Below, in pieces: positions 26,515 to 36,315 of a DNA stretch of 64,000 bases; position 1 is the stretch's first letter; each line of letters opens with the position of its first letter. Position numbers and translations under genes: made by a program. Below the pieces are notes generated by a model. The model saw only the letters and a program-made list of their open reading frames with translations. It ran no database searches and was not told the DNA's origin. The DNA is from Pseudalkalibacillus berkeleyi (GTDB lineage Bacteria; Bacillota; Bacilli; Bacillales; Fictibacillaceae): NCBI RefSeq assembly GCF_021608225.1, contig NZ_JAKIJS010000001.1, positions 434,001 to 498,000 of the forward strand, read 5' to 3'.

Positions 26515-27972
26515 ATGGATTCAAAAAAGAAGTTGACGACAAGCTGGGGTGCGCCAGTTGGGGACAACCAGAACTCGATTACAGCAGGTTCTCGCGGTCC
26601 GACACTTATTCAAGATGTACACCTCTTAGAGAAGCTCGCACATTTTAACCGTGAACGTGTTCCTGAGCGTGTTGTTCATGCGAAGGGTGCCGGTGCACAC
26701 GGATACTTTGAAGTAACGAATGATGTTTCGAAATATACGAAAGCAGATTTCCTATCAAAAGTAGGTAAACGTACGCCAATGTTCGCCCGTTTTTCAACGG
26801 TCGCTGGTGAAAATGGATCTGCAGATTCTGTACGTGATCCTCGTGGGTTTGCTTTGAAATTTTACACAGAGGAAGGAAACTATGATCTCGTAGGAAATAA
26901 TACGCCGGTATTCTTTATCCGAGATGCGATCAAGTTCCCAGATTTCATCCATACACAAAAGCGTCATCCGAAAACACACTTGAAGAACCCGAATGCAGTT
27001 TGGGATTTCTGGTCACTTTCTCCAGAATCACTTCATCAGGTGACTATCTTGATGTCTGACCGAGGTATTCCAGCTACATTCCGTCATATGCACGGTTTTG
27101 GAAGCCACACCTTCAAATGGGTGAACCAAGATGGGGACGGTGTTTGGATCAAGTATCATATCAAGACACAGCAAGGAATCAAAAACCTAACAGAAGAAGT
27201 CGGTACGAAAATTGCGGGTGAAAATCCGGATTATCATACAGAAGATCTTTTCAATGCGATTGAAAAAGGTGACTACCCTGAATGGAAGGTTTACGTACAG
27301 ATTATGCCTTTAGAAGATGCGGATACATATAAGTGGGATCCGTTTGATGTTACGAAGGTCTGGTCTCAGAAGGATTATCCTTTGATTGAAGTTGGTAAAA
27401 TGGTGCTTGATCGCAACCCTGAGAACTACTTTGCGGAAGTAGAGCAAGCGACGTTCTCACCAGGGGCACTCGTACCTGGTATTGATGTGTCACCAGATAA
27501 GATGCTTCAAGGTCGGTTGTTTGCTTATGCGGATGCACACCGTTACCGTGTTGGTGCAAACCATAATGCGTTACCAATCAACCGTCCGAAAAATGAAGTG
27601 AACACATATCAGCGCGATGGGCAAATGCGTTTCGACGACAATGGTGGTGGCTCTTCTTACTATGAGCCAAACAGCCTCGGGGGTCCAGAGGAAACGGAAG
27701 AAGCAAAGCAAGCTGCCTATCCGGTTTCGGGCGTCGCTGAAAGTGTAGGTTATGATCATAATGATCACTATACACAAGCAGGTGATTTGTACAGATTAAT
27801 GGATGAGGGCGAGCGTGAACGTACAGTACAAAACATCGTCGGTGCGATGATGCCAGTTGAATCAGACGACATCAAGCTCCGTCAAATCCAACATTTCTAT
27901 AAAGCAGACCCTGAGTTTGGTGAAAAGGTCGCTAAAGGGCTTGGACTGTCTGTACCACAAGAAGCTCGATAA
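26515..27972 (+). CDS. katA: Monofunctional haem catalase
   Basis: This 485 aa enzyme, a normal length for small-subunit clade 3 catalases, converts hydrogen peroxide to water and oxygen. The distal His lies in [16 protein letters not shown], the Asn in [12 protein letters not shown]'s neighbourhood (VGNNTPVFF), and the proximal haem-ligand Tyr in [14 protein letters not shown]. The RFSTV and [11 protein letters not shown] motifs are present. ATG follows GAGGTG. The PerR box 74 bases upstream points to control by peroxide. It is monocistronic with a strong terminator. Confidence 0.96.
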   Translation: MDSKKKLTTSWGAPVGDNQNSITAGSRGPTLIQDVHLLEKLAHFNRERVPERVVHAKGAGAHGYFEVTNDVSKYTKADFLSKVGKRTPMFARFSTVAGENGSADSVRDPRGFALKFYTEEGNYDLVGNNTPVFFIRDAIKFPDFIHTQKRHPKTHLKNPNAVWDFWSLSPESLHQVTILMSDRGIPATFRHMHGFGSHTFKWVNQDGDGVWIKYHIKTQQGIKNLTEEVGTKIAGENPDYHTEDLFNAIEKGDYPEWKVYVQIMPLEDADTYKWDPFDVTKVWSQKDYPLIEVGKMVLDRNPENYFAEVEQATFSPGALVPGIDVSPDKMLQGRLFAYADAHRYRVGANHNALPINRPKNEVNTYQRDGQMRFDDNGGGSSYYEPNSLGGPEETEEAKQAAYPVSGVAESVGYDHNDHYTQAGDLYRLMDEGERERTVQNIVGAMMPVESDDIKLRQIQHFYKADPEFGEKVAKGLGLSVPQEAR

Positions 27973-27991
27973 ATATTAGGAAGCTATATAC

Positions 27992-28026
27992 ACTCAGCGC
28001 TATGAATCCGTAGCGCTGAGTTTTTT
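27992..28026 (+). terminator. Terminator of katA
   Basis: A perfect 11-base stem (ACTCAGCGCTA) with an eight-base loop is followed by T6. Confidence 0.93.
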
Positions 28027-28076
28027 GATTGATCGTTATTGTAGACAACGAATGAACGAGCGCTGTTATAATAACT

Positions 28077-28427
28077 TTAGACATGACAAAGTATGTTGAT
28101 GAGTTTTCCATATGGGTCCCTTACATAGAAACGTTTGACCCCCCAGGGTTCTACGACTGGTCCATACTCTATTTGAAAACCGGCATTTTTCATTTGTTTA
28201 AATGCCTCATCTAAATCATCAACCTCAATGGATAGATCAGGAGTCGGTGTGTCAGACCCACCTTGAATGGCGAAACTGACTTGTATTTGTGATTGACCTT
28301 CTGTACCATATGTTGCAATCCACCCATGGTTCATCAGTTGGGTAAGTCCCAGTACGTCCTCATAAAAGGAATCTGCTTTTGTAATATCCTGTGTTTCAAT
28401 GTTGGGGACAATCCTTAAAACTTTCAT
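28077..28427 (-). CDS. VOC (glyoxalase/bleomycin-resistance fold) family protein
   Basis: This 116 aa single-domain protein has the VOC pattern: VPNIETQDITKADSFYEDVLGL at the start, a central WIATYG strand, and EPWGVKRFYVRDPYGKLINILCH at the end, where Glu and Asp fit metal-ligand positions. Substrates in the family range from methylglyoxal adducts to antibiotics; none can be inferred here. ATG follows AAAGGAG. Confidence 0.85.
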   Translation of the reverse strand: MKVLRIVPNIETQDITKADSFYEDVLGLTQLMNHGWIATYGTEGQSQIQVSFAIQGGSDTPTPDLSIEVDDLDEAFKQMKNAGFQIEYGPVVEPWGVKRFYVRDPYGKLINILCHV

Positions 28428-28459
28428 TATGACGCACTCCTTTAACTTTAATTTTGTAA

Positions 28460-28491
28460 AAAGAGCGATCGCTTTACGGCGAACGCCCTTT
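28460..28491 (-). terminator. Terminator of the class D beta-lactamase gene
   Basis: On the minus strand, GGGCGTTCGC pairs with GCGATCGCTC (one mismatch, one G-U) and is followed by TTTTTAC. Confidence 0.7.
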
Positions 28492-28499
28492 TGGTTTTA

Positions 28500-29306
28500 C
28501 TAATCTTGAATGATTTTCATTTCTTTGAGAATTTCGTATGTGATGTTTGAGGCTGTTGTTCCAGAAGCATTGATGTTCGTGACGAAAACATAAGCTCCTT
28601 GTTTGTTTTCCACGAAACCTACAAACCAACCTAAACCAAAATCAGATAACCTAGTGCCTGTTTTCCCATAAACCACATAGTTGTCTTCATCCTTTTGGAT
28701 CATCATCCGTTTTACAGTTTTCATGTTTTTCTTTGTGAAAGGTAGTTCTTCCTTATATAGCTGTTCCATGAAATCAGCTTGTTGGAACGGCGTCAGTTCA
28801 AGTGAACTATTTAACCAGAATTGATCGATTCCACCAGAGATATCCTCATTTCCATAGGAAAGATTACTTATCCAAGTTTGCATATTTTCGTTTCCGATAT
28901 CTCTTGCCATTGCTTGATAATACCAGATGACTGAATACCGCATTCCTGATCCTAGCGTGTGATCTTCATTCCAAATTTCAAATTGTCTTTCGATGCCATC
29001 CCATCTCTTTACATCGTATTCGTCACGAACAGCGCCAACCTCCAGTCCAATTAGTGCATTGGGAACTTTAAAAGTAGATTCAGGAGTAAAAAGGGTATCT
29101 GCTCTTTCACTGTTATAAACATACATTTTGTTATTATTGAGCTTCTTTAATATGAAGGTTCCATCGTGATGGCTGAAAAAGTGGCTTAGATCAATCTCTT
29201 TCGTTTTTTGATCCCCGTTGGTGCTCGTTTTGGCATTCGTCTGAGGTGTTGTACTTAGAATACTGATTAGGAAAAATGTAACGATAAACCATATCATTTT
29301 TTTCAT
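28500..29306 (-). CDS. Class D beta-lactamase (Bacillus YbxI/BPU-like)
   Basis: ATG at 29306 lies eight bases after GGTGGAGG. A signal peptide (about residues 1-25) leads to a penicilloyl-serine transferase domain with Ser77-x-x-Lys80 in PESTFKVPN, YSVIWYYQ for the second motif, YGNEDISGG for the third, and YGKTGTRLSD for the KTG box. Trp and Gly residues around FGLGWFVGF complete the class D fold. Chromosomal class D enzymes in Bacillus hydrolyse penicillins weakly to moderately. The protein could be released or membrane-associated. No BlaR/BlaI regulator is adjacent. Confidence 0.93.
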   Translation of the reverse strand: MKKMIWFIVTFFLISILSTTPQTNAKTSTNGDQKTKEIDLSHFFSHHDGTFILKKLNNNKMYVYNSERADTLFTPESTFKVPNALIGLEVGAVRDEYDVKRWDGIERQFEIWNEDHTLGSGMRYSVIWYYQAMARDIGNENMQTWISNLSYGNEDISGGIDQFWLNSSLELTPFQQADFMEQLYKEELPFTKKNMKTVKRMMIQKDEDNYVVYGKTGTRLSDFGLGWFVGFVENKQGAYVFVTNINASGTTASNITYEILKEMKIIQD

Positions 29307-29495
29307 TTTACTCGCCTCCACCTACCATATTAATAAGTGGGAGTGAATATAGAAAAAGGCAAATCTCCTATTTATCTAGCTCGAAGGAAAAACACATAGA
29401 CATAAAGTCACGATCGCCGATTAACATGGATAAATATTATGAGGAGAGAATAAGCATAATGAGGTGTATTCTTTATCGAAAGGAGATGATGGAGT

Positions 29496-29669
29496 ATGCC
29501 TTTTTGGGGTTGGATCATTCTCATTATTGGTTTGTTGCTCCTGTTTGGATTCATCTACGACAAACGGTCAAAGCACAAAAGAAACATAGGCCACTACAGC
29601 ATGAATGAGGATACTAAGAATAAAGCTCAACTCTATAAGGAAAAAAATCATTTTAATCATTTTTTCTAA
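29496..29669 (+). CDS. Small single-pass membrane protein (57 aa)
   Basis: ATG at 29496 follows AAGGAG nine bases upstream. The frame reads PFWGWIILIIGLLLLFGFIYDKR, one membrane helix, then a basic and polar tail rich in Lys, His and Asn ending HFNHFF. A different reading frame over the same bases lacks this character. It is followed immediately by a strong hairpin. The function is unknown. Confidence 0.6.
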   Translation: MPFWGWIILIIGLLLLFGFIYDKRSKHKRNIGHYSMNEDTKNKAQLYKEKNHFNHFF

Positions 29670-29674
29670 GTAAT

Positions 29675-29704
29675 AGAGCGATTACTTGACGAAGTAATCG
29701 CTCT
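29675..29704. terminator. Bidirectional terminator between convergent genes
   Basis: A perfect 13-base stem (AGAGCGATTACTT) with a GACG loop lies between the 57 aa gene and the DUF2332 gene. Confidence 0.85.
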
Positions 29705-29713
29705 TGTTGTTTG

Positions 29714-30751
29714 TTACACTAGGGTTTTCTGTAAATTCCACTCAAACCATCTGCCGTGTCCGTCTGTTTCCCCAATTGTATTCGTATATTCTTTCCCATC
29801 CAAATAGTAATCGAGATGAAGTTGACGATCCCACATATTGTTGTGGAGATGGAAGACGTCTCGTTCCTGTCCAATTGCCTTGATTTTTTCTTCAAGGGCA
29901 CGCTTTGAATCTTCCGGAATTTGATTGGCAACGTGCGTGTGGAAGATACAGATAGGTGTATCCTTTGGAAGCGAATCAATCACCTCAGGTAGTAGTGCGA
30001 TACCGTCCCCCTCAATCAGTTTGACTGGATCTTCGTTAAAGCGTTTCGCAGCATTTTCAAAAAGGTCCAAACGCTCTTGGTGCTCAGGCCATATGAGTGA
30101 TTTCAGCCACAAATAATCGTCTGTATCACCTAAGTCGCTAATATGTAAGTCCAATCCGACCTTTGAGACAACTGGCGGACTTTTTTTAAGGAATGAAGGA
30201 TTGTGCTCACCTTTAATTTCAGAGGTGATATGGACATCGGATTGTGTATCTCCATAAATTTCATCCGTCCCATAGGAATATTGATATTTGTCCCATAAAA
30301 GTTGGAGGCCTGCACTAGATCCTATCTCAATCATTGAAAGTGGTTTCTGGACTTGTTCATAGATATAGCAAAAAATCGGATAAAGGTATGCACAACGGCG
30401 AACTTCATTCGTCTGTACCAATCTTTGCTGTAGGATGGTAATCATCTCATCCCTATGTAATTCACAAAAATCCTTCAATTGATCAAAAGATCCTTCAAGT
30501 CCTTTCGGTTTATCCGTTACACTTGGATAATAGTCTTTAAGTGGATGATTACTTCCTTTTAACAAGAGGTAATGAACCGCACCTAAGATGAGGTTAGGAA
30601 CAGGTTGACCTTCTTGAGCGTAAGAGGATAGTTCAAGCATTTCATCATCTTCGGAAATTTTAATTGAAAGATATTCATACAGTGCGCTTGATCCGCTACA
30701 CTCCATGCTCGCAAAGTTCTTGAATCGTTCTGATAGTTGAGCAGTATTCAT
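29714..30751 (-). CDS. DUF2332 family protein
   Basis: This 345 aa cytoplasmic protein matches DUF2332: FASMECSGSSALYEYLS near the start, EVRRCAYLYPIF, IEIGSSAGLQLLWDKY (a Gly-rich loop like a methyltransferase motif I), and ICIFHTHVANQIPED. The fold is probably Rossmann-like and related to class I methyltransferases, but no reaction is known. ATG follows AAGGAGG. Confidence 0.85.
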   Translation of the reverse strand: MNTAQLSERFKNFASMECSGSSALYEYLSIKISEDDEMLELSSYAQEGQPVPNLILGAVHYLLLKGSNHPLKDYYPSVTDKPKGLEGSFDQLKDFCELHRDEMITILQQRLVQTNEVRRCAYLYPIFCYIYEQVQKPLSMIEIGSSAGLQLLWDKYQYSYGTDEIYGDTQSDVHITSEIKGEHNPSFLKKSPPVVSKVGLDLHISDLGDTDDYLWLKSLIWPEHQERLDLFENAAKRFNEDPVKLIEGDGIALLPEVIDSLPKDTPICIFHTHVANQIPEDSKRALEEKIKAIGQERDVFHLHNNMWDRQLHLDYYLDGKEYTNTIGETDGHGRWFEWNLQKTLV

Positions 30752-30989
30752 GAAAGTCCTCCTTGTAGTACCAGATATGATAAATAAAGACAGCCTCTGT
30801 ATAGATTACATAGTCACGTGACGAATTCCTGCTCGTTCATTTTATTGCTGTTCATGTACTTTCAAATAAGTTTCGATTTCTTTGTTACGTAATTTTACCA
30901 TTTCGTCATTTAATGTTTAACTCTAGGCATTTAGGTGAAAACGTAGGTTACGAGCGTGTACAAAAAACTAAGATGAGTGGGGACAAGCT

Positions 30990-31562
30990 ATGTTTGAATT
31001 TGTAGTTGAGTTTATAAAAGAATATGGGGTCTGGGGCTTACTTATTAGTGTTGCATTGGAAGCTTCTTCATTACCTTTTCCAGGGGGACTCGTCACGTTG
31101 ACGTTCGGCTATTTCTTGAACCCTAGTATCAGTGAACTTTTCAGTTACGGACTCTTAGCGAGCGGTGTATATACAATATTTAGTTTCATACCTTATGGGA
31201 TTGGCTTTAAGCTTGAGCATAAATTAAAAGAAAAGACGAATACACGAAAAATTGAAAAGGCTCAAAACTGGTTTAAGAAATACGGCAGCTGGAGCATTGC
31301 GCTCACCCGACCAATAGGATTAGGAAACTATATTTCATACTTAGCTGGTGGTAGTCGCGTGAAGGCATGGAAATTCGGTCTATTAACATTTGTTGGGATC
31401 TTTCCATGGACGGTTACGATGCTCTGGTTAGGGAACAGTGGTAACCTTAAGGCTGTCACGAGCTTCTTAGGAGATATTCAAGTTTACTTGTTAATTGGAC
31501 TTGCGGTGGTTCTAATCGGTTACTTCTTTTATCGATATAAGAAAACGCAACAGGCAAATTAA
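30990..31562 (+). CDS. DedA/VTT-family membrane protein
   Basis: This 190 aa protein has the DedA (VTT) layout: a re-entrant region with EASSLPFPGGLVTLTFGYF near the start, then TRPIGLGNYISYLAGGSRVKAWKFGLLTFVGIFPWT, and a final membrane helix with a basic tail. Conserved Arg and Gly in the second motif fit the family. DedA proteins include undecaprenyl-phosphate and phospholipid flippases; which lipid is used here is unknown. ATG follows a GGGG-type site. The 238 bases upstream hold only short unassigned frames. Confidence 0.88.
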   Translation: MFEFVVEFIKEYGVWGLLISVALEASSLPFPGGLVTLTFGYFLNPSISELFSYGLLASGVYTIFSFIPYGIGFKLEHKLKEKTNTRKIEKAQNWFKKYGSWSIALTRPIGLGNYISYLAGGSRVKAWKFGLLTFVGIFPWTVTMLWLGNSGNLKAVTSFLGDIQVYLLIGLAVVLIGYFFYRYKKTQQAN

Positions 31563-31563
31563 T

Positions 31564-31592
31564 AAAGAGTGACCAGTGGAGGTCACTCTTTT
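31564..31592. terminator. Bidirectional terminator between dedA-like gene and glutaminase
   Basis: A perfect AAAGAGTGACC stem with a six-base loop is followed by TT; it overlaps the last bases of the convergent glutaminase gene. Confidence 0.85.
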
Positions 31593-32530
31593 CGGATTAC
31601 AGAAAAAATATTTAAATCAAGATGCCGAGAAATCCGTTGAAGTAGTTCTCCACCAGCAGTGCTGTTTCCTTTCTTGTTAATTGCGGGACCAATGATTCCA
31701 ATGCCAAGTCGACCTGGAACCGATCCTACAATACATCCACTTACGCCACTTTTAATGGGAAAACCGACCTCTACCGCATACTTTCCAGCTTCGTTATACA
31801 TACCTGAAGTCATCATGATCGCTTCGATCGTGTTAATGTGGTCCATTGGAATGAGCTGTTCTCCAGTTTTCAAAGAACGTCCTCCATTCGCAAAGAAAGC
31901 ACCAATCTTAGCAAGGTCTGCCGTCGTTACTTCAATAGAATTAATACGAAAATAGAGGTCAAGCGATTCTTCAATATCATGTGCAATGGCACCTGTACTT
32001 TTCATAAAATATGCAAGTGATCGATTTCTGTCGCCTTTCAACTTTTCTGATTCATAGACGTCCTCATTTATCTTCAATGAATTGTTATGCGTGATCTGTC
32101 TCAAACGTTTTAAAATTCGCTGGAATTTATCATCTAGATTTTTCCCTTTAATCATGGCCGATACTGCAATCGCTCCTGCGTTAACCATTGGATTAAAAGG
32201 CTTCTTCACGTCATGCGATTCGAGATGGCTAATCGAGTTATAAAAGTCACCCATCGGTTCCATGCCAACATTTTGAAACACTTCATCCTTCCCAAAATCA
32301 TCAAGTGCCATCATTAAACTGACAATCTTGGATGCACTCTGAATGGTAAACCGCATGTCCGTATCTCCTGCTGAATACACGTTGTTATTCAAGTCGATCA
32401 TACAAACGCCTAGCTTATTTTGATCGGCGGGACTTTGCCCTGGTATATCCTTCACAACTTCACCATCTCTAGAGTAAGGTCTGCATTCTGTTACAAGCTC
32501 CTCAAGAAATTCGTTTGTCAGTTTTTCCAC
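31583..32530 (-). CDS. glsA: Glutaminase
   Basis: This 315 aa enzyme converts glutamine to glutamate and ammonia. The beta-lactamase-like fold shows the nucleophile Ser in FTIQSASKIVSLM (SxxK), MVNAGAIAVSAMI, the Tyr/Asn positions in RNRSLAYFMKSTG, and GFPIKSGVSGCIVGSVPGRLGIG near the end. The GTG start at 32530 follows GAGGGTG. Length and motifs match YbgJ/YlaM-type Bacillus glutaminases. No glutamine transporter is adjacent. Confidence 0.95.
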   Translation of the reverse strand: MEKLTNEFLEELVTECRPYSRDGEVVKDIPGQSPADQNKLGVCMIDLNNNVYSAGDTDMRFTIQSASKIVSLMMALDDFGKDEVFQNVGMEPMGDFYNSISHLESHDVKKPFNPMVNAGAIAVSAMIKGKNLDDKFQRILKRLRQITHNNSLKINEDVYESEKLKGDRNRSLAYFMKSTGAIAHDIEESLDLYFRINSIEVTTADLAKIGAFFANGGRSLKTGEQLIPMDHINTIEAIMMTSGMYNEAGKYAVEVGFPIKSGVSGCIVGSVPGRLGIGIIGPAINKKGNSTAGGELLQRISRHLDLNIFSVIRKE

Positions 32531-32705
32531 AAAAACACCCTCAGTCTAATAGAATCCTTAACAAATAGGATTCCACTTTAACTGCAGTTTGAAACTATAG
32601 ATTCCTATCATTGTTCCAGCGATTTATGGAATAAAAAGTAACTTCTCGATAGGAAATTGCCTTCATCTTACAGAAGTATATGAAGCGTAGAAAAAGAGGT
32701 GGAGT

Positions 32706-33194
32706 ATGAAAAAGAACAAGATACCTGTTTGGCTCGCCATGCTAGTTACAGGAGCTGTCTATTTCGGGGATTGGTATGTGAATCGTGAGGTAGTAGATCG
32801 CACTGATTTTCAGGAGGTGGTTGAGTACCAGAGTAATAAAGCTGAGATCATTCAAATGAATGCATATGATCAATATGGTTTTGTGATTACCGAGCATAAT
32901 GGAACAAAGAATCAGTCTATATTTGAGAGAACGAATGACCACTGGAATCTCAAGGCAACTGCTGAATTGAAAGATGGAATGTGGGGCATTTCAAATACAG
33001 AAGATGGCTGGCTTTATTTTGGAATGGTTTACGATTCCTCCGTTACTAAGGTGTTCGTTGGAGAAGAGAAAGCTGAACTTTTCAATGCAGCTGGTCCAAC
33101 GAAATACTGGCTTTACTTAGAACCGAACAAATATAATTATCCGATAAAAGCAGTAAGAGAAATTGGTAAAGACATCATCATTAAAGATAAATAG
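32706..33194 (+). CDS. Hypothetical exported protein
   Basis: This 162 aa protein begins with a short anchor (IPVWLAMLVTGAVYFGDWYV). The rest is beta-rich, with alternating aromatic residues (GMWGISNTEDGWLYFGMVYDSS). No Cys is present. I do not recognise the family. ATG follows AAGAGGTGGAG. It is 12 bases upstream of a methyltransferase gene and may start a long transcript to 36.96 kb. Confidence 0.6.
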   Translation: MKKNKIPVWLAMLVTGAVYFGDWYVNREVVDRTDFQEVVEYQSNKAEIIQMNAYDQYGFVITEHNGTKNQSIFERTNDHWNLKATAELKDGMWGISNTEDGWLYFGMVYDSSVTKVFVGEEKAELFNAAGPTKYWLYLEPNKYNYPIKAVREIGKDIIIKDK

Positions 33195-33206
33195 GTGGGG
33201 ATTTAA

Positions 33207-33917
33207 GTGAAAACAGAAACGATACATAGTACAGACGATGTGTTGAAGATGCTCGACTCCATGCTTCGAGATGAAGCAGCGTTTTGGGATTCTTTTTATG
33301 AAAACCGCGAGAAGGAAATTCCTTTCTTCGTCAACGTGCCAGATGAAAATCTCGTAGAATATTTTGAGCGAGGATTGATAAAGCCAGGGAAGGTGCTCGA
33401 ACTTGGTGGTGGACCTGGTCGCAATTCAATTTACTTTGCTGAACAAGGATGCGAAGTTGACGCGGTCGATTTATCGGAAACAGCGATTAATTGGGCAAAG
33501 GAACGGGCCATAGAAAAAAAGGTGGATATCCGTTTTACGAAAGGTAGCCTTTACGATTTTGAGTTTGAAGAAGATAGCTATGATATCATTTATGATTCTG
33601 GGTGCTTCCATCATATCCCACCCCATAGAAGGATGACATTTTTAAATTTGATCGAAAAAGCGCTGAAACCTGAAGGCAAATTTGTAATTACTTGTTTTGC
33701 AGCAGGTGATATGGGTGCTGAAATTTCAGATTGGGAGGTTTACAGACAACGCAGTATGAAGGGGGGTCTCGGGTATACAGATGACCAGCTTAAGCAAATT
33801 TTCAGTAATCTAGAATTAATAGAAATGCGTAAAATGAAAGAGGTTAAACAACCAGCAGATACGTTCGGCGTTCCGTTTTTGTGGACAGGTTTGTTTAAGA
33901 AGCGTGGAGTAAAATAA
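33207..33917 (+). CDS. Class I SAM-dependent methyltransferase
   Basis: This 236 aa protein has motif I VLELGGGPGRNSIYFAEQG, the acidic post-I residue in VDAVDLSE, and motif IV-like YDIIYDSGCFHHIPPHRR. The SAM-binding core is complete. The C-terminal region is short, so the substrate is probably a small molecule. GTG at 33207 follows GGTGGGG. It abuts the next gene (TAA then ATG). Confidence 0.88.
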   Translation: MKTETIHSTDDVLKMLDSMLRDEAAFWDSFYENREKEIPFFVNVPDENLVEYFERGLIKPGKVLELGGGPGRNSIYFAEQGCEVDAVDLSETAINWAKERAIEKKVDIRFTKGSLYDFEFEEDSYDIIYDSGCFHHIPPHRRMTFLNLIEKALKPEGKFVITCFAAGDMGAEISDWEVYRQRSMKGGLGYTDDQLKQIFSNLELIEMRKMKEVKQPADTFGVPFLWTGLFKKRGVK

Positions 33918-34424
33918 ATGAAGATCCGTCCTATTAAAGAGCGAGATGCAAAATCTTTTCTCAATTTAGCCAAGCAACTAGATAGCGAAACAGAATTCAT
34001 GCTTTTCGATAAAGAGGAACGAAAAACGAGTGTGGAAGAACAAAGAATGAAGATAAAAGGCATTATTCATGACCCTTTTTCCACCATCTTTGTCGTTGAA
34101 AAGGATGATCGTCTCATCGGCTACCTAGGTGCAATGGGGAATACTGCAAAACGGAAGAGACATTCTGTTTATATTGCTATTGGAATTTTGCAGGATTGGG
34201 TCGGTCAAGGGATTGGGATGCAGCTCTTCCAAGAACTTGAGCGATGGGCGAATGAACAACATATGCACCGGCTTGAATTAACCGTGATGACCAGTAATGA
34301 AGCAGGTCTTGCTTTGTATAAAAAAGCTGGATTTGAAGTCGAAGGGGTTAAACGAGATTCTATGAGGGTTCGGGATCGATATGTGGATGAGTATTATATG
34401 GCAAAATTGATTGACCAGAGGTGA
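33918..34424 (+). CDS. GNAT family N-acetyltransferase
   Basis: This 168 aa protein has the acetyl-CoA loop QDWVGQGIGMQLFQELERWA and the late motif MTSNEAGLALYKKAGFEVEG, matching ribosomal-protein-type or general GNAT enzymes. ATG at 33918 directly follows the methyltransferase stop codon, so translation is likely coupled. The substrate is unknown. Confidence 0.9.
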   Translation: MKIRPIKERDAKSFLNLAKQLDSETEFMLFDKEERKTSVEEQRMKIKGIIHDPFSTIFVVEKDDRLIGYLGAMGNTAKRKRHSVYIAIGILQDWVGQGIGMQLFQELERWANEQHMHRLELTVMTSNEAGLALYKKAGFEVEGVKRDSMRVRDRYVDEYYMAKLIDQR

Positions 34425-34430
34425 ACATAA

Positions 34431-34898
34431 ATGACAATCAACTACAAAATATGGACGGTTTGCATGATACAAGATGGAGATAAAATTCTATTGATGGATA
34501 GGCAAAAGGATGATTTTAAAGGATTCATTCCACCAGGCGGAAGTGTGGAATTTCCTGAATCATTCATGCAGTGTGCCATTCGAGAAGTAAAGGAAGAGAC
34601 AGGACTGACTGTTCGTAATCTCGAGTTTAAAGGCCTCAACGAATATGTGAACCCGACGACAAACGATCGTTACATGATCTTCAATTACTTAACGCAGGAC
34701 TTTGAAGGGGAGCTGTTAGAAAACCCGCCAGAAGGAAAGCTGTACTGGGTACCGATTAATGAGGCACAACAACTTCCTATGCAAAAGTCTTTTGAACGGA
34801 GGTTTCCGCTGTTTTTTGAAGACGGGACGTTTGAGATCCATGTGGAATGGGACCACGAGCGTGATGAGGAAGCAAGGGTGACGATTAATAAAACATAA
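34431..34898 (+). CDS. Nudix hydrolase
   Basis: This 155 aa protein has a complete Nudix box, GGSVEFPESFMQCAIREVKEE followed by TGL, starting near residue 36. The family hydrolyses nucleoside diphosphates linked to other groups, using Mg2+ held by the Glu residues. Its relatives include 8-oxo-dGTP pyrophosphatases, but the substrate is not determined. ATG lies eight bases after GAGGTG, and the gene follows the GNAT gene by six bases. Confidence 0.9.
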   Translation: MTINYKIWTVCMIQDGDKILLMDRQKDDFKGFIPPGGSVEFPESFMQCAIREVKEETGLTVRNLEFKGLNEYVNPTTNDRYMIFNYLTQDFEGELLENPPEGKLYWVPINEAQQLPMQKSFERRFPLFFEDGTFEIHVEWDHERDEEARVTINKT

Positions 34899-34913
34899 TA
34901 GGTGGGAAACAAT

Positions 34914-35810
34914 TTGATTTACATAAACTTAATTTTATTTGTCATAGTTGCTCTTGTATTGAGGAGCTTTTACAAAAAGAGAGAAGAGGTTGAAGCGCAT
35001 TTAGGGTGGAAAATCGTAGGATATTACATGCTAGGAATCTTTTCTCTTACGCTGAACGAATGGGCAATCCCTGTTGGTTTCATCGGATTCTTAATCTTCT
35101 TCAAACCAACGTTAAATAAAAAAATTAAAACGTACTCAGCCTACACTGGACTTGCCATGTTTGCTTTATCGTTCTTCATCCTCCCTTACTTGGAAGAATC
35201 CATTTACGAGTTTCCAAGAAAAGTAGAAGCGAATGGAAGCAATATTTACAGTTTTGAGTTTGAAGAAAACTGGCAGCAGATTAGGGATGAATTTGATATT
35301 AACTTCGCTGTACTTAATGGCATTAAATTGGAATACACGAGTGCAGGGAAAATCGAGAATATGCGAGTTGAAGCAGTTGATCAGAGTAATGGTGTGGATC
35401 GAATCTATTATTGGATTACACGTAGCGGAGATGGTCAATTTAAAGTGAATCGGTCCCGTTCTGAGTATCAAATAGATCCATACTGGCAACAAGGAATTGA
35501 ACAAATGACTGTGATGAATTTTTTCCGAATGCTTGATGAGGTTGATTTTCGTGATTTAAGACCAAATCCAGACTCAGAACGGTTTGAGTTATCATCGCAT
35601 GACTTTATGAAGACGTCTTATGCGGTGAAAGGAAATGAAAAGTTTGCGATTAATGGTAGTGAGGTCGTTGAGATTTCAAATGATCAATTACCAGTATACG
35701 GATATATGGTAGACATATGTGAAAATGATGGTACCGAAAAAGGATGTACAGAGCACACCCAATACATATTTGATGCAGAGTTGAATTGGCGAGAAGAGAA
35801 CCATGAGTAA
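34914..35810 (+). CDS. Hypothetical membrane protein with extracytoplasmic domain
   Basis: TTG at 34914 lies seven bases after GGTGGG. The first 100 residues hold about four hydrophobic helices (IYINLILFVIVALVL and others). The remaining 200 are soluble and beta-rich, with DICENDGTEKGCTEHTQ, where two Cys could form a disulfide. I do not recognise the family. It overlaps the next gene by eight bases. Confidence 0.65.
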   Translation: MIYINLILFVIVALVLRSFYKKREEVEAHLGWKIVGYYMLGIFSLTLNEWAIPVGFIGFLIFFKPTLNKKIKTYSAYTGLAMFALSFFILPYLEESIYEFPRKVEANGSNIYSFEFEENWQQIRDEFDINFAVLNGIKLEYTSAGKIENMRVEAVDQSNGVDRIYYWITRSGDGQFKVNRSRSEYQIDPYWQQGIEQMTVMNFFRMLDEVDFRDLRPNPDSERFELSSHDFMKTSYAVKGNEKFAINGSEVVEISNDQLPVYGYMVDICENDGTEKGCTEHTQYIFDAELNWREENHE

Positions 35811-36315
35811 AATTCATATTATCGGTTCAGTTGGGAGTGGGAAAACGACCTTTGCCCGTAAACTATCAAAACGGTTAAACCTACCATTTTACGAGATTGA
35901 TAATTTTGTTTGGGACAGGTCTGGTAAAAAAGATGTTCGGTATCCAGAAGAGATGAGAAATCACCAATTTTATGAGGTGATAGCAAAGGATGAATGGATC
36001 ATTGAAGGCGCACAGCATATTTGGACGGGAGAAGGGTTTAAACGTGCTGATCAAATTCTAATGCTGTATCCGCATTTGTGGGTGCGGAACTACCGGATTT
36101 TAAGACGCTTTGTCCGTCAAAAAATAGGACTTGAACAGTTGAACTACAAGCAAACCTTTCCTCATCTCATGAAGTTGTACAAGTGGAATTATCAATTTGA
36201 AAATCAAACGAAAGATGAGTTGCTTGAGCTATTTGAACCTTATAAAGAGAAACTAGTCATCATAAGGAACAATTGGGAGTTAAATTGTTATTTCTATGCA
36301 AAGTGTAAACGATGA
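35803..36315 (+). CDS. P-loop NTPase, adenylate-kinase-like (FlaR/topology-modulation type)
   Basis: This 170 aa protein has Walker A IIGSVGSGKTTFARKL at residues 5-20, followed by FYEIDNFVWDR and WIIEGAQHIW, the pattern of the small kinases annotated as DNA topology modulation or FlaR proteins. The reaction is probably a nucleotide or small-molecule phosphorylation. It overlaps both neighbours by a few bases, so the run is translationally coupled. Confidence 0.87.
   Translation: MSKIHIIGSVGSGKTTFARKLSKRLNLPFYEIDNFVWDRSGKKDVRYPEEMRNHQFYEVIAKDEWIIEGAQHIWTGEGFKRADQILMLYPHLWVRNYRILRRFVRQKIGLEQLNYKQTFPHLMKLYKWNYQFENQTKDELLELFEPYKEKLVIIRNNWELNCYFYAKCKR

Noticed and set aside
30845-30904. A 19-codon minus-strand frame between DUF2332 and DedA genes
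   Set aside because: It is very short and has no clear ribosome site; it may be a remnant but cannot be supported.
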